64,000 nt of DNA. Origin: Pseudomonas sp. WN033. Its GTDB lineage: Bacteria > Pseudomonadota > Gammaproteobacteria > Pseudomonadales > Pseudomonadaceae. The stretch lies in the NCBI GenBank assembly GCA_002287035.1, contig NSKG01000003.1, positions 434,001 to 498,000 of the forward strand. Reading direction: 5' to 3'. How positions within the stretch are numbered: the stretch's first letter is position 1; each line of letters opens with the position of its first letter. The notes beneath the pieces were generated by a model. That model did no database searches. It saw only the letters and a program-made list of their open reading frames with translations, and had not been told where the DNA came from. Below, piece after piece: positions 29,525-40,071 of this stretch. The translations under genes were made by a program, and so were the position numbers.

Positions 29525-30676
29525 ATGACCGACGCAACCGGCAAAATCAATCTGCTGGGCCTGACCCAGCCGAAACTGGAGGCCTTCTTCGAGGAACTCG
29601 GAGAGAAACGCTTTCGCGCCGGCCAGGTGATGAAGTGGATCCATCACTTCGGTGTCGATGATTTCGACGAGATGACCAATCTCGGCAAGGCCTTGCGTGA
29701 AAAGCTCAAGGCCCGCGCCGAGATTCGCGGCCCGGAAGTGGTCAGTGAGGACATCTCCAAGGATGGCACGCGCAAGTGGGTTGTGCGCGTGGCCTCCGGT
29801 AGCTGCGTGGAGACCGTGTATATCCCGCAGAACGGCCGTGGCACCCTGTGTGTGTCGTCGCAGGCCGGCTGCGCCCTGGATTGCAGCTTCTGCTCCACCG
29901 GCAAGCAAGGATTCAACAGCGATCTGACCGTGGCCGAGATCATTGGCCAGGTGTGGATCGCCAACAAGTCGTTCGGTACCGTGCCGGCCAAGATCGACCG
30001 GGCCGTCACCAACGTGGTGATGATGGGCATGGGCGAACCGTTGCTCAACTACGACAACGTCGTCGATGCCATGCGCATGATGATGGATGACCTGGGCTAT
30101 GGGATTTCCAAGCGCAAGGTCACGCTGTCGACCTCCGGTGTTGTGCCGATGATCAACAAGCTGGCTGAAGACATCGATGTCTCTCTGGCGCTGTCACTGC
30201 ATGCGCCGAACAACGCGCTGCGTGACAAGCTGGTGCCGCTGAACAAGAAATATCCGCTGGAAGTACTGTTGCCAGCCTGTCAGAGCTATATCTCGCGACT
30301 GGGCGAGAAGCGGGTGCTGACCATCGAGTACACCCTGCTCAAGGATGTCAACGATCAGCCCGAACATGCCGAGCAGGTGATCGCCTTGCTGCGCGATATC
30401 CCCTGCAAGGTCAACCTGATCCCGTTCAACCCCTTCCCGTATTCGGGCTATGAGCGGCCGAGCAACAATGCCATCCGGCGCTTTCAGGACATGCTCCACA
30501 AGGCGGGTTTCAACGTGACCGTACGTACCACGCGTGGCGACGACATTGACGCCGCCTGTGGACAACTGGTTGGCCAGGTAATGGATCGGACTCGGCGCAG
30601 CGAGCGCTACATCGCGGTGCGTCAACTGGCTTCAGATGCCAGTGCTGAGCCCGGGCCAGTCAATCCCAACCGTTAA
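29525..30676 (+). CDS. rlmN: Dual-specificity 23S rRNA/tRNA adenine-C2 methyltransferase RlmN
   Basis: A 383-residue radical-SAM enzyme methylating A2503 of 23S rRNA and A37 of some tRNAs. The cluster-binding cysteines are C116, C120 and C123 in CALDCSFC, and the catalytic cysteines expected near the C-terminus are in the DIDAACGQL region. The ATG at 29525 is chosen over a GTG at 29516 by family match ([18 protein letters not shown]). It lies 37 nt after ndk. Confidence 0.95.
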   Translation: MTDATGKINLLGLTQPKLEAFFEELGEKRFRAGQVMKWIHHFGVDDFDEMTNLGKALREKLKARAEIRGPEVVSEDISKDGTRKWVVRVASGSCVETVYIPQNGRGTLCVSSQAGCALDCSFCSTGKQGFNSDLTVAEIIGQVWIANKSFGTVPAKIDRAVTNVVMMGMGEPLLNYDNVVDAMRMMMDDLGYGISKRKVTLSTSGVVPMINKLAEDIDVSLALSLHAPNNALRDKLVPLNKKYPLEVLLPACQSYISRLGEKRVLTIEYTLLKDVNDQPEHAEQVIALLRDIPCKVNLIPFNPFPYSGYERPSNNAIRRFQDMLHKAGFNVTVRTTRGDDIDAACGQLVGQVMDRTRRSERYIAVRQLASDASAEPGPVNPNR

Positions 30677-30699
30677 TCCACCAACGAGGAAGGATGTTG

Positions 30700-31458
30700 A
30701 TGAAGACGTTGAAGATCGCAGGAGCCGTTATGCTGTTGGCGCTGGGTGGCTGTATGACCACCATGGACCAGCCACGCCGTGCAGTGGACTCCGAGGCTGC
30801 CCTTGACGCCTACATTCAGCTTGGCTTGGGTTATTTGCAGGAAGGCGAGACCGAGCGGGCCAAAGCGCCGCTCAGTGAAGCCCTGAAGATCGACCCGCGT
30901 TCATCCTCGGCCAATATCGCCCTGGCGCTGGTGTTTCAGCAGGAAGGCGAGTACGACAGCGCAGAAAAGCATTTTCGCGCGGCGCTGGCCAGTGAACCGG
31001 ACAATCCCCGAGTGCTGAACAATTTCGGGGCTTTTTTGCTTGAGCGTGAGCGCTATGACGAGTCGCTGCAGTACCTGCAGAGGGCTGCCGAGAACCGTCT
31101 TTACGGTGAGCGCTCGCGAGTATTCGAAAATCTCGGCCTCGCCTACCAGCGCAAGGGTAACCGCGAGGCCGCCAAACAACACTTCGAGCGTTCGCTGCGC
31201 CTCAACAGCCGCCAGCCTATGGCGTTGCTGGAACTAGCACGGCTGGAGTTCGAAGACCAAAATTATGTGCCCGCCTGGGATCACTATCGCCGCTTCGCCC
31301 AGTTGTCCGGTCAGGATGCATCGAGCCTGTGGCTCGGCATCCAGCTGGCGCGTCGGTTCGAGGATCATAGCCGGGCCGCCAGTTATGCCCTGCAGTTGCG
31401 TCGCTTCTATCCGGCCAGCCCGGAGGCACAGGCGCTGCAGGCTTCGGAGACGCGATGA
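30700..31458 (+). CDS. pilF: Type IV pilus pilotin PilF (TPR lipoprotein)
   Basis: A 252-residue outer-membrane lipoprotein that pilots assembly of the PilQ secretin of type IV pili. The signal peptide ends at the lipobox ALGGC. Six tetratricopeptide-like repeats fill the rest (AYIQLGLGYLQEGETERAKA, NNFGAFLLERERYDESLQYL and others). ATG at 30700 has AGGA 5 nt upstream and gives the family length; an ATG at 30694 would add two residues. It overlaps rodZ by 4 nt. Confidence 0.93.
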   Translation: MKTLKIAGAVMLLALGGCMTTMDQPRRAVDSEAALDAYIQLGLGYLQEGETERAKAPLSEALKIDPRSSSANIALALVFQQEGEYDSAEKHFRAALASEPDNPRVLNNFGAFLLERERYDESLQYLQRAAENRLYGERSRVFENLGLAYQRKGNREAAKQHFERSLRLNSRQPMALLELARLEFEDQNYVPAWDHYRRFAQLSGQDASSLWLGIQLARRFEDHSRAASYALQLRRFYPASPEAQALQASETR

Positions 31459-32366
31459 GTGTAGAGCACCTCCCTGACGAAGAGCCCCAGGCGCCTGCCA
31501 GCACGATCAACCCGGGCGAGATTCTGCGTGCCGAGCGTGAGGCCCAGAACCTGAGCATTGCCCAGGTGGCTGAGGGGCTGCGGTTGTCCCGGCGCATGGT
31601 TGAGTATCTGGAAGCAGGTGAGTTCGATCGGCTGCCAGGTGACACCTTCTCTCGCGGTTATGTACGGGCCTATGCCCGCTTGTTACTGCTCGATCCAGCC
31701 CGCCTGGTAGAGGAATTTGATCGCTTCCGTGGGATCAAGACGCGCGAGCGTCAGGTCAGCGGCATCGGTCGGGTCCAGCATCCGCCCAGAGCGGCACGGC
31801 AGTTGATGCGCTGGAGCAGTTTTGTGATTGTGCTGGTGCTATTGGTGCTGGCATTGCTGTGGTGGCAGGAGAAGCGCAATCTGGCGCCGCCGGCACCGGT
31901 CAGTGAGTTGCCTGAACGTCTGATTGATGAGGTCCAGGTTGACGCCATGACTCTGCCTGACACGGTCAGTCCGGTGCGCAGCACGGCCATCGACCTGCTG
32001 GCGCGCGATGCGGCTGGGCAAACCGGGTCCGCTGATGCTGACGCAGAGGGTTTGGTAACTGAGTCTGCCCCTGATGCAGAGCCTGCGGCCGATGCGCCCG
32101 CACAGGCTGAACCCGTGGCGGCTGCGAATGGATTGCGGATGCGTTTTCGCGATAGTTGCTGGTTGCAGGTCAGTGCCCCTGGCGGTCAAGTGCTGCACAG
32201 TGCACTGATGCAGGCCGGGCAGTCACTGGAGCTGGCCCACAGCGGACCGCTGGATCTGGTGATCGGTGCCGTCGGTGCTGTTGAGTCGATCGAGTTTCAG
32301 GGCCAGCCGGTCGATTTGTCGGCCACCAGTCAGTCGGGCGTGGCTCGCCTGCGGCTTGGCCAGTAA
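31455..32366 (+). CDS. rodZ: Cytoskeletal protein RodZ
   Basis: A 303-residue bitopic inner-membrane protein that links MreB to the cell-wall machinery. An N-terminal cytoplasmic helix-turn-helix ([20 protein letters not shown], residues 21-95), a basic juxtamembrane stretch, a membrane segment at about 118-137, an acidic Ala/Asp-rich linker and a C-terminal periplasmic DUF4115 domain from about 210 are visible in order. It overlaps pilF and precedes ispG by 10 nt. Confidence 0.93.
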   Translation: MSVEHLPDEEPQAPASTINPGEILRAEREAQNLSIAQVAEGLRLSRRMVEYLEAGEFDRLPGDTFSRGYVRAYARLLLLDPARLVEEFDRFRGIKTRERQVSGIGRVQHPPRAARQLMRWSSFVIVLVLLVLALLWWQEKRNLAPPAPVSELPERLIDEVQVDAMTLPDTVSPVRSTAIDLLARDAAGQTGSADADAEGLVTESAPDAEPAADAPAQAEPVAAANGLRMRFRDSCWLQVSAPGGQVLHSALMQAGQSLELAHSGPLDLVIGAVGAVESIEFQGQPVDLSATSQSGVARLRLGQ

Positions 32367-32376
32367 GAGGTTTCTT

Positions 32377-33489
32377 ATGCACCACGAATCCCCCATCAAG
32401 CGCCGGGTATCCCGGCAGATCCGCGTCGGCTCGGTGCTGGTCGGTGGTGATGCGCCAATTTCGGTGCAGAGCATGACCAATACCGAAACCTGCGATGTGG
32501 CGGCAACGGTCGACCAGATCCAGCGCTTGGAAGCGGTGGGCGCCGATATTGTCCGGGTCTCGGTACCAAGCATGGAAGCCGCCGAAGCGTTCGGCCGCAT
32601 TCGTCAGCAGGTCAATGTACCACTGGTGGCCGATATCCATTTCGACTACAAAATTGCCCTCAAGGTGGCGGAGCTGGGTGTTGACTGCCTGCGCATCAAT
32701 CCCGGCAATATCGGTCGTGAGGACCGGGTGCGGGCGGTGGTCGATGCTGCGCGTCACCATGGCATTCCGATTCGCATTGGGGTTAACGCCGGTTCGCTGG
32801 AAAAGGACCTGCAGAAAAAATACGGCGAGCCGACGCCCGAGGCGCTGGTTGAGTCGGCGCTGCGGCATGTCGACCACCTCGACAAACTGGATTTCCAGGA
32901 CTTCAAGGTCAGCGTCAAGGCCTCAGACGTGTTCATGGCAGTTGGCGCCTACCGGCTGTTGGCCAGCCAGATTGAGCAGCCTCTGCACCTCGGGATCACC
33001 GAAGCCGGTGGTTTGCGCAGCGGTACAGTGAAATCATCAGTTGGGCTTGGCATGTTGCTGGCAGAGGGTATTGGCGACACCATTCGCATTTCCCTGGCCG
33101 CTGATCCGGTCGAGGAGATCCGTGTCGGTTTTGACATTCTCAAGTCGCTGCGGCTGCGCTCGCGCGGGATCAACTTCATCGCCTGCCCGAGTTGTTCGCG
33201 GCAGAACTTCGATGTGGTCAAGACCATGAATGAGCTGGAGTCGCGCCTGGAAGATGTGCTGGTACCGCTCGATGTGGCGGTGATCGGCTGCGTGGTCAAC
33301 GGTCCGGGCGAAGCCAAGGAGGTCGATATCGGCCTGACCGGCGGCAGCCCAAACAACCTGATTTATCGCGATGGCAGTCCCGATGGCAAGGTCGACAACG
33401 CCAATCTGGTCGATACCCTGGAAAAGATGATCCGCGACAAGGTCGCAGAAAAGCAGGCGCTGGACGCCAAAACCATCGCCCGTGGCTGA
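32377..33489 (+). CDS. ispG: 4-hydroxy-3-methylbut-2-en-1-yl diphosphate synthase (flavodoxin)
   Basis: A 370-residue [4Fe-4S] enzyme of the MEP isoprenoid pathway. The cluster ligands lie in [10 protein letters not shown] and CVVNGPGEA, three cysteines as expected. The N-terminal [20 protein letters not shown] opens the TIM barrel. AAGAGG stands 6 nt before the ATG at 32377; the longer upstream frame overlaps rodZ and is rejected. It requires Fe-S assembly, which makes the missing isc genes upstream notable. Confidence 0.97.
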   Translation: MHHESPIKRRVSRQIRVGSVLVGGDAPISVQSMTNTETCDVAATVDQIQRLEAVGADIVRVSVPSMEAAEAFGRIRQQVNVPLVADIHFDYKIALKVAELGVDCLRINPGNIGREDRVRAVVDAARHHGIPIRIGVNAGSLEKDLQKKYGEPTPEALVESALRHVDHLDKLDFQDFKVSVKASDVFMAVGAYRLLASQIEQPLHLGITEAGGLRSGTVKSSVGLGMLLAEGIGDTIRISLAADPVEEIRVGFDILKSLRLRSRGINFIACPSCSRQNFDVVKTMNELESRLEDVLVPLDVAVIGCVVNGPGEAKEVDIGLTGGSPNNLIYRDGSPDGKVDNANLVDTLEKMIRDKVAEKQALDAKTIARG

Positions 33490-33505
33490 GTGAAGGAAAC
33501 AAGCA

Positions 33506-34783
33506 TTGAAAACCCTGCAAGCCGTGCGCGGCATGAACGACATCCTGCCGGCCGACAGCGCCTTGTGGCAGTATCTGGAATCTTCTGTGGCCAAGCTGCT
33601 GGGTGGCTATGGTTACCAGCAGATCCGCTTGCCGATCGTCGAGTCGACCGAGTTGTTCAAACGCTCGATTGGTGAAGTAACCGATATTGTCGAGAAGGAG
33701 ATGTACACCTTTGCTGATCGCAATGGTGACTCCCTGACGCTACGCCCCGAAGGGACTGCAGGCTGTGTGCGGGCCATGCTCGAGCACGGCCTGCTCGGCG
33801 GTGGACTCAGCCACAAGGTCTGGTACACCGGGCCGATGTTCCGCCATGAGCGCCCGCAGAAAGGCCGTTACCGGCAGTTCCACCAGATTGGGGTGGAAAC
33901 CTTCAACCTGACCGGTCCGGATGTCGATGCCGAGCTGATCATCCTGTGCTGGCGTTTGTGGCAGCAACTGGGGCTGCGCGAAGCGGTGACCCTGGAACTG
34001 AACAGCCTGGGTACCAGCGAGGACCGGGCGCGCTACCGGGCCGATCTGGTGGCCTATCTGCGCGAGCGCTTCGATCAGCTTGATGAAGACAGCCAGCGCC
34101 GGCTGGACAGCAATCCGCTGCGGATTCTCGACAGCAAGGTGGCTGCGACCCAGGCTCTGCTGGCCGATGCGCCAAAGCTGGCCGACTACCTCAACGAGCA
34201 GGCTCGTGAACATTTTGCCGGGCTCAAGGCTCTGCTGGATGCGGCTGGTGTCCCCTACGTGATCAACCCGCGATTGGTGCGTGGGCTGGATTACTACGGT
34301 CTGACCGTGTTCGAATGGACCACCGACCGGCTGGGTGCTCAGGGTACGGTCTGTGCCGGAGGTCGTTACGACGGGCTGGTCGAGCAGCTCGGCGGCAAGC
34401 CGGCTCCGGCGGTGGGTTTTGCCATGGGGGTTGAGCGGCTGCTGCTGTTGATCGAAACCCTGGACAAGGTACCGGCTGAACTGGCTCGTCAGGTCGATGT
34501 CTATCTGGTCACTTTGGGTGACCGGGCGGTACAGGCCGGTTTCGGTCTGGCTGAACAGTTGCGCGATGCCTTGCCTGATTTGCGTCTGGTGGTGCATTGT
34601 GGCGGCGGCAGTTTCAAGAGTCAGTTCAAAAAAGCCGACAAGTCCGGTGCGCTCTATGCGCTGATTCTGGGGGAGAACGAAGCGGCTAGCCAGCAGGTCG
34701 GGCTTAAACCGCTGCGTAGCGACGCCGAGCAGGAGTTGCTGGACTGGCAGGCACTGCCGGCACGGCTGGATGAATTACTGTAA
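33506..34783 (+). CDS. hisS: Histidyl-tRNA synthetase
   Basis: A 425-residue class II aminoacyl-tRNA synthetase. Motif 2 ([17 protein letters not shown]), the histidine-specific motifs ([15 protein letters not shown]) and motif 3 ([12 protein letters not shown]) are present, then the anticodon-binding domain from about residue 330. Translation starts at TTG with AAGGA 8 nt upstream; the next ATG would remove the conserved KTLQAVRGM segment. It lies between ispG and yfgM in one run. Confidence 0.96.
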   Translation: MKTLQAVRGMNDILPADSALWQYLESSVAKLLGGYGYQQIRLPIVESTELFKRSIGEVTDIVEKEMYTFADRNGDSLTLRPEGTAGCVRAMLEHGLLGGGLSHKVWYTGPMFRHERPQKGRYRQFHQIGVETFNLTGPDVDAELIILCWRLWQQLGLREAVTLELNSLGTSEDRARYRADLVAYLRERFDQLDEDSQRRLDSNPLRILDSKVAATQALLADAPKLADYLNEQAREHFAGLKALLDAAGVPYVINPRLVRGLDYYGLTVFEWTTDRLGAQGTVCAGGRYDGLVEQLGGKPAPAVGFAMGVERLLLLIETLDKVPAELARQVDVYLVTLGDRAVQAGFGLAEQLRDALPDLRLVVHCGGGSFKSQFKKADKSGALYALILGENEAASQQVGLKPLRSDAEQELLDWQALPARLDELL

Positions 34784-34821
34784 ACGGGCCAACGGTCGAT
34801 TGACCCGCGAAGGAGTGAAGC

Positions 34822-35463
34822 GTGACCTATCAAACAGAAGAAGAACAGGTAGAAAAGCTCAAGGAGCTGTGGAACAGGCATGGCATGCCCCTGCTGACCG
34901 GGGTAGTGCTGGCTTTGGCCGGGGTGTTCGGCTGGAATGGCTGGAACAACTACCAGTCAGCCCAGTCGGCCAATGCCTCGGCGCTTTATCAGTCCATGCT
35001 CGAAGCCGTGCTGGGTGATGAGTCCACCCAGGCCCGGACCCGGGCGGCCGAGTTGGCCGAGCAGCTGCGCAACGACTACCCGAAAACCCGTTATGCCCAG
35101 TTCGCCGCGCTGATGCAGGCGCGCCTGGCGGTTGAGGCTGACGATTTTGCCGGGGCCGAAACCCTGCTGCGCGAAGTGACTGAGCGGCGCGGCGATGAAA
35201 CTTTGCAGGAAATTGCCCGCCAGCGTCTGGCTCGAGTTCTGGCTCAGCAGGAACGGGCTGAGGAAGGCTTGGCGTTGTTTAATGGTGCGGTCAGTGGCGA
35301 GCTGCTGGCTGGACGTGAAGAGGTTCGTGGCGATCTGCTGCTAACCCTGGGGCGTCAGGCCGAGGCGCGCAGTGCCTACCAGGCCGCGCTTGAAGCGCTG
35401 GAAGATCCGCGCGCGCGTCCGCAACTGCAACTCAAGCTCGATGATCTGGCGGAGGAAGCCTAG
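34822..35463 (+). CDS. YfgM-family periplasmic-facing TPR membrane protein
   Basis: A 213-residue single-pass inner-membrane protein with a membrane segment at about residues 22-40 and a periplasmic TPR domain. In E. coli YfgM associates with the SecYEG translocon and PpiD as a chaperone. GTG start with AAGGAG 6 nt upstream. Its stop TAG overlaps the bamB GTG by one base, coupling the two envelope proteins. Confidence 0.9.
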   Translation: MTYQTEEEQVEKLKELWNRHGMPLLTGVVLALAGVFGWNGWNNYQSAQSANASALYQSMLEAVLGDESTQARTRAAELAEQLRNDYPKTRYAQFAALMQARLAVEADDFAGAETLLREVTERRGDETLQEIARQRLARVLAQQERAEEGLALFNGAVSGELLAGREEVRGDLLLTLGRQAEARSAYQAALEALEDPRARPQLQLKLDDLAEEA

Positions 35464-36608
35464 TGAAACTGATGTCCCGGTATCTGGCTGTTGGTCTGTC
35501 GGCTCTGGTTCTGGCCGGGTGCGGTAGCTCCAGCAAGAAGGAATTGCCGCCTGCGCCGTTGGAAAAATTTACCGCCGAGGTCAGCCTTGAGCGTAGCTGG
35601 AAGCGCAACATTGGCGTTGGCCAGGGCAAGCTGTACAACACCCTGACTCCCGCGTTGGATGGTCTGGCTTTGTATGCTGCCGATGCTCGTGGCCGGGTTG
35701 TGGCCATGGATCGTGATACCGGGTCGGTAAGCTGGCAGGTGCGGCTCAAGGAGCCGCTGTCTGGGGCTGTTGGAGCCGGCGGTGGTCGGGTCATGGTCGG
35801 GACACTGGATGGTCAGGTGGTCACCCTGGACGAAAACGACGGCAGCGAGCTGTGGCGCGCCCAGGTTTCCAGTGAAGTGCTGGCTCCGCCGCAAACCAAT
35901 GGCGACGTGGTGGTAGTCCAGACCCAGGACGACAAACTGGTTGCGCTGGATATTTCCAGTGGCGAGCAGCGCTGGATCTACGAAGCCAGCCTGCCGGTGT
36001 TGACCGTGCGCGGCACCAGCACTCCGGTCGTTAGCCTGCGCCAGGTCTACGCTGGATTGGCCAGTGGCCGGGTAGTATCGTTGGCAGCCGATAGCGGCAT
36101 TCCGCTGTGGGAAGAGCGCATTGCTCAGCCCCAGGGCCGTTCGGAACTGGAGCGGATGGTCGATATCGATGGAGATCTGCTGCTGTCTGGTCAGAACCTT
36201 TACGTGGCCAGCTTCCAGGGTAACCTGGCGGCGCTGGATGCTGAGTCCGGCAACATGCGCTGGCAGCGTCCGGTGTCCAGCTATGCTGGCCCGGCGGCCG
36301 GATTTGGCAGTGTGTATGTGAGTCACGCCAATGGCGTGGTTGAGGCGGTTGACCAGAGTCGTGGCAGCTCGCTCTGGCGCAACGAGAGCCTGATGCGTCG
36401 TCAACTGACAGCTCCGGTAGCGTTCAGCAGCTATGTTGCTGTGGCTGACTTCGAAGGCTACGTGCACTTGCTGGCCCAGACCGATGGCCGCCTGGTCGGT
36501 CGCATCCGGGTTGATCGCAAGGGCGTGCGGGTAGCGCCGATTGCGTTGGGCGATACCCTGTATGTCTTTGGCAACAGTGGTGATCTGGCTGCGCTGAAAC
36601 TGAAATAG
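35463..36608 (+). CDS. bamB: Outer-membrane assembly lipoprotein BamB
   Basis: A 381-residue lipoprotein of the BAM complex. The signal peptide ends in LAGC with Cys20. An eight-bladed beta-propeller is visible as PQQ-like repeats ([40 protein letters not shown], and others). The GTG start has GGAGGAA 7 nt upstream; an ATG three codons later is an alternative. It assists BamA in folding outer-membrane proteins. Confidence 0.95.
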   Translation: MKLMSRYLAVGLSALVLAGCGSSSKKELPPAPLEKFTAEVSLERSWKRNIGVGQGKLYNTLTPALDGLALYAADARGRVVAMDRDTGSVSWQVRLKEPLSGAVGAGGGRVMVGTLDGQVVTLDENDGSELWRAQVSSEVLAPPQTNGDVVVVQTQDDKLVALDISSGEQRWIYEASLPVLTVRGTSTPVVSLRQVYAGLASGRVVSLAADSGIPLWEERIAQPQGRSELERMVDIDGDLLLSGQNLYVASFQGNLAALDAESGNMRWQRPVSSYAGPAAGFGSVYVSHANGVVEAVDQSRGSSLWRNESLMRRQLTAPVAFSSYVAVADFEGYVHLLAQTDGRLVGRIRVDRKGVRVAPIALGDTLYVFGNSGDLAALKLK

Positions 36609-36630
36609 CCGAAAAGCGGTTATACTTCTC

Positions 36631-36666
36631 CGGCCGCTGCGTTTGTGCGCAGCGGCCGTTTTATTT
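36631..36666 (+). terminator. Rho-independent terminator between bamB and der
   Basis: A perfect 11-bp stem CGGCCGCTGCG with CGCAGCGGCCG, loop TTTGTG, tail TTTTATTT. A TATACT box (36621-36626) lies immediately upstream, so the hairpin may also fall inside a der leader. Confidence 0.85.
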
Positions 36667-36694
36667 GTCAGCGCCCACTGCGCACGGAGTAAAC

Positions 36695-38146
36695 ATGGTT
36701 CCTGTCATTGCCCTGGTCGGGCGTCCGAATGTCGGTAAATCGACCCTGTTCAATCGTCTGACCAAGAGTCGCGATGCCCTGGTGGCGGATTTCGCCGGGT
36801 TGACCCGTGACCGCAAGTACGGCGAGGCCAGTTGGCAGGGCAAGTCCTATATCGTGGTCGATACCGGCGGTATCAGCGGTGACGAGCAGGGGATTGATCA
36901 GGTCATGGCTGGTCAATCGCTGCAGGCCATCGAAGAGGCCGACGCGGTGCTGTTCATGGTCGATGCCCGGGCCGGGCGCACCGCCGCCGACGAGATGATC
37001 GCCGAGCACCTGCGCAAGCGTGACAAGCATACCTTCCTGATCGCCAACAAAATTGACGGTGCCGATCAGGATGCGATCCTCGGTGAGTTCGCCGCTCTTG
37101 GTCTGGGCCAGCCGATCCCGATTGCCGCAGCCCATGGGCGCAATATCAACCCGATGCTCGAAGCGGTGCTGTCCGATGGTGCGGCAGACGAGGAGCTGGA
37201 ACTGGATGCCGATGGTCAGCCACTGCCGCGTGAGCGCAAGGTGGTCGAGCCGATCGGGACCAAGATCGCGGTGATTGGCCGACCCAATGTCGGCAAGTCA
37301 ACCCTGGTCAATCGCATGCTCGGTGAGGATCGGGTGGTGGTGTTCGATCAGGCCGGAACCACCCGCGACAGCATTTATATCCCCTATCACCGCCATGACA
37401 AGCCCTACACCCTGATCGATACCGCCGGGGTACGCAAGCGTGGCAAGATTTTCGAGGCGATCGAGAAGTTCTCGGTGGTCAAGACACTGCAGGCGATTCA
37501 GGACGCCAACGTGGTGATCTTCGTGGTCGATGCCCGTGAAGGGATCGTCGAGCATGACCTCAATCTGCTGGGCTTTGTGCTGGATGCCGGGCGGGCGCTG
37601 GTGATCGCGGTCAACAAGTGGGACGGCTTGGCCGAGGAGCAGAAGGATTACGTCAAGACTGAGCTGCAACGCCGCCTGATCTTTGCCCAGTTTGCCGACA
37701 TTCACTTCATTTCCGCCCTGCACGGCAGTGGTGTGGGGCTGCTCTACAAATCGGTCGACCAGGCCTACGCCAGCGCCATGACCAAGATTCCGACCCGGCG
37801 CATGACCGAGATTCTCGAAGATGCCGTCACCGAGCACCAGCCGCCGATGGTCAACGGGCGGCGGATCAAGCTGCGTTACGCTCACCTGGGTGGTTCCAAC
37901 CCGCCGATTATCGTAATCCACGGTAACCAGGTCGACAGCGTGCCGCGCTCCTATACCCGTTACCTGGAGAACACCTACCGCAAGGTGTTGAAGATGGTCG
38001 GTACGCCGCTACGGGTCGAGTACAAGAGCAGCGACAACCCTTACGCTGAGCGCAAGAACACCCTGACCGAGCGCCAGGTCAACAAGAAGCGCCGGTTGAT
38101 GAGTCACCATAAGAAGGCCAAGAAAAAGAGCAAGGACAAGCGCTGA
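36695..38146 (+). CDS. der: Ribosome-associated GTPase Der (EngA)
   Basis: A 483-residue essential GTPase with two tandem G domains, required for 50S subunit assembly. G1 motifs GRPNVGKST occur near residues 8 and 182; DTGGISG and DTAGVRKRG are the G3 regions; NKIDG and NKWDG the G4 regions. A C-terminal KH-like domain and a basic tail ([11 protein letters not shown]) follow. GGAG stands 5 nt before the ATG at 36695; an earlier in-frame start at 36665 lies inside the terminator and is rejected. Confidence 0.97.
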   Translation: MVPVIALVGRPNVGKSTLFNRLTKSRDALVADFAGLTRDRKYGEASWQGKSYIVVDTGGISGDEQGIDQVMAGQSLQAIEEADAVLFMVDARAGRTAADEMIAEHLRKRDKHTFLIANKIDGADQDAILGEFAALGLGQPIPIAAAHGRNINPMLEAVLSDGAADEELELDADGQPLPRERKVVEPIGTKIAVIGRPNVGKSTLVNRMLGEDRVVVFDQAGTTRDSIYIPYHRHDKPYTLIDTAGVRKRGKIFEAIEKFSVVKTLQAIQDANVVIFVVDAREGIVEHDLNLLGFVLDAGRALVIAVNKWDGLAEEQKDYVKTELQRRLIFAQFADIHFISALHGSGVGLLYKSVDQAYASAMTKIPTRRMTEILEDAVTEHQPPMVNGRRIKLRYAHLGGSNPPIIVIHGNQVDSVPRSYTRYLENTYRKVLKMVGTPLRVEYKSSDNPYAERKNTLTERQVNKKRRLMSHHKKAKKKSKDKR

Positions 38147-38154
38147 CCGAATGC

Positions 38155-38184
38155 AGGCCGCTCCTGGCTTGTCAGGAGCGGCCT
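38155..38184. terminator. Bidirectional terminator between der and leuA
   Basis: A perfect 12-bp stem, AGGCCGCTCCTG with CAGGAGCGGCCT, loop GCTTGT, followed by ATTGGTTTC. It serves two convergent genes. Confidence 0.85.
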
Positions 38185-38192
38185 ATTGGTTT

Positions 38193-39863
38193 CTAGGCCG
38201 CCTGTTCCTCGGCGCTGCGCAGGGCCCGGTTGAGGGCGCTGAGCAGGGCGCGGAAGCTGGCCGTAGTCAGATTCTCGTCGATACCTATCCCGTGCAGCGG
38301 ACGCTGGCCGTCCAGCCGCAACTCGATATAAGCCGCCGCCTTGGCGTTGGTGCCCGAGCCAATTGCGTGCTCATGATAGTCCATCACCTCAACCTGAACG
38401 GGCAGGGCGGCCACCAGCGCCTCCAGCGGACCCTTGCCGATGCCGCGCCAGTGCAGGGTTTCACCTTGACTGAGTACTTCGATATCTACCGCCGAAGTAC
38501 CGTTCTCTTCCTGCAGACGGTGACGAATCAGCGCATAGGGCGTGGTTGCCTGCAGATATTCACGGTCGAGCAGTTCGTGAATCTGTAACGCAGTCATCTC
38601 CAGGCCCAGTCGGTCGGTTTCACCCTGAACCACCTGGCTGAACTCGATCTGCAGCCGGCGCGGCAGGTTGATCCCGTATTCCTGCTCAAGCAGGTAGGTG
38701 ATGCCACCCTTGCCGGACTGGCTGTTGACCCGGATCACCGCCTCGTAGCTGCGGCCGATATCGGCCGGATCGATAGGCAGGTAGGGAACTTCCCAGATGC
38801 CGTTCGGATCCTGCTGGACGAAACCCTTGCGGATCGCATCCTGGTGCGACCCGGAAAAGGCGGTGTGGACCAGGTCGCCGACATAGGGGTGACGCGGATG
38901 TACCGGCAACTGGTTGCACTCTTCAACCACCTTGCGCACCGCGTCGATGTCGGAGAAGTCCAACCCCGGGTGCAGGCCCTGGGTGTACATGTTCAGCGCC
39001 AGAGTTACCAGATCGACATTACCGGTGCGCTCGCCATTGCCGAACAGGCAGCCTTCGACCCGGTCGGCGCCGGCCAGCAGGCCCAGTTCGGTGGCGGCTA
39101 CACCGGTGCCACGGTCGTTGTGGGTGTGCAGGCTGATCAACACGCTGTCGCGGCGGCTGATATGGCGGCAAAACCACTCGATCTGGTCGGCGTAAATGTT
39201 CGGGGTAGCAACTTCCACGGTGGCCGGCAGGTTGAGGATCACCTTGTGCTCAGGCGTCGGTTGCCAGACATCCAGCACGGCGTCACAGACCTCAACGGCA
39301 AATTCCAGTTCGGTGGAGGTAAAAATTTCCGGCGAGTACTGGAAGGTCCACTCGGTCTCGGGCTGCTGCGCCGCCAGCTCGCGGATGCGCTTGGCAGCAT
39401 TTGCCGCAATGGCGACCACGCCAGCCTTGTCCTGATTGAAGACGATGCGCCGGAAGCTCGGTGCGGTGGCGTTGTAGACATGCACAATTGCGCGTTTGGC
39501 GCCGCGCAGTGACTCAAAGGTACGGGTAATCAGGTCGTCGCGGGCCTGGGTCAGAACCTGGATGGTTACATCGTCAGGAATATGACCATCTTCAATCAGG
39601 GTGCGGACGAAGTCGAAGTCGGTTTGAGAGGCTGACGGAAAGGCCACTTCGATCTGCTTGAGCCCAATCTTGACCAGCGTCTGAAAGAACCGCAGTTTTT
39701 TGGCCGGGTCCATCGGTTCGATCAGCGACTGGTTGCCGTCGCGCAGATCGGAACTGCACCAGACAGGCACTTCGGTGATGGTCTTCGACGGCCAGGTACG
39801 GTCGGGGATATCGACCGGCTGGAACGCACGGTATTTGCTGGACGGGTCTGTGAGCATGCTCAT
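38193..39863 (-). CDS. leuA: 2-isopropylmalate synthase (long form)
   Basis: A 556-residue enzyme joining acetyl-CoA and 2-oxoisovalerate, the first step of leucine synthesis. The catalytic TIM barrel begins with the [13 protein letters not shown] motif carrying the metal-binding Asp, with the [11 protein letters not shown] motif further on. The C-terminal LeuA allosteric domain from about residue 425 gives leucine feedback. AGGAAG precedes the ATG at 39863. A terminator-like hairpin sits only 15 nt upstream of the start, suggesting attenuation. Confidence 0.96.
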   Translation of the reverse strand: MSMLTDPSSKYRAFQPVDIPDRTWPSKTITEVPVWCSSDLRDGNQSLIEPMDPAKKLRFFQTLVKIGLKQIEVAFPSASQTDFDFVRTLIEDGHIPDDVTIQVLTQARDDLITRTFESLRGAKRAIVHVYNATAPSFRRIVFNQDKAGVVAIAANAAKRIRELAAQQPETEWTFQYSPEIFTSTELEFAVEVCDAVLDVWQPTPEHKVILNLPATVEVATPNIYADQIEWFCRHISRRDSVLISLHTHNDRGTGVAATELGLLAGADRVEGCLFGNGERTGNVDLVTLALNMYTQGLHPGLDFSDIDAVRKVVEECNQLPVHPRHPYVGDLVHTAFSGSHQDAIRKGFVQQDPNGIWEVPYLPIDPADIGRSYEAVIRVNSQSGKGGITYLLEQEYGINLPRRLQIEFSQVVQGETDRLGLEMTALQIHELLDREYLQATTPYALIRHRLQEENGTSAVDIEVLSQGETLHWRGIGKGPLEALVAALPVQVEVMDYHEHAIGSGTNAKAAAYIELRLDGQRPLHGIGIDENLTTASFRALLSALNRALRSAEEQAA

Positions 39864-39877
39864 GGCCGGGCTTCCTG

Positions 39878-39901
39878 AAAAAAAGAGCGCCTTGTGGGCG
39901 C
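39878..39901 (-). promoter_or_regulatory. Terminator-like attenuator hairpin in the leuA leader
   Basis: On the minus strand GCGCC and GGCGC pair around a CACAA loop, followed by TC and a run of seven T, ending 15 nt before the leuA ATG. About 30 nt further upstream three consecutive leucine codons CTT CTA CTG (39933-39941) occur in a frame open from a TAA at 40020-40022, but no ATG, GTG or TTG is in that frame. Confidence 0.6.
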
Positions 39902-40034
39902 GACTGAAACGGGTGTATTTGAGGTTTTGTTGCAGTAGAAGGTAATTCTGCTGAGGTTTGATTTCAACAGAGTTTTTAAAAATGGTGATTTGTAGCGCTT
40001 TTATGGCTGTGAGTGAATTTTATTGCTTTTGAGG

Positions 40035-40066
40035 CCGGGTTTGCGCATCAGGCTTGCGCAGCCCGG
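40035..40066 (-). terminator. Hairpin after the M23 peptidase gene
   Basis: Two stacked stems, CCGGG/CCCGG and TGCGC/GCGCA, just downstream of the peptidase stop codon. The minus-strand tail is A-rich rather than T-rich, so this is a weak terminator or a processing hairpin. Confidence 0.45.
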
Positions 40067-40071
40067 TGGGC

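Noticed and set aside
39780-39959. TTG-initiated frame in the leuA leader ending at the leuA start as a leader peptide
   Set aside because: Although its stop overlaps the leuA ATG, it lacks a leucine codon cluster and a ribosome binding site, so it does not explain leucine control.
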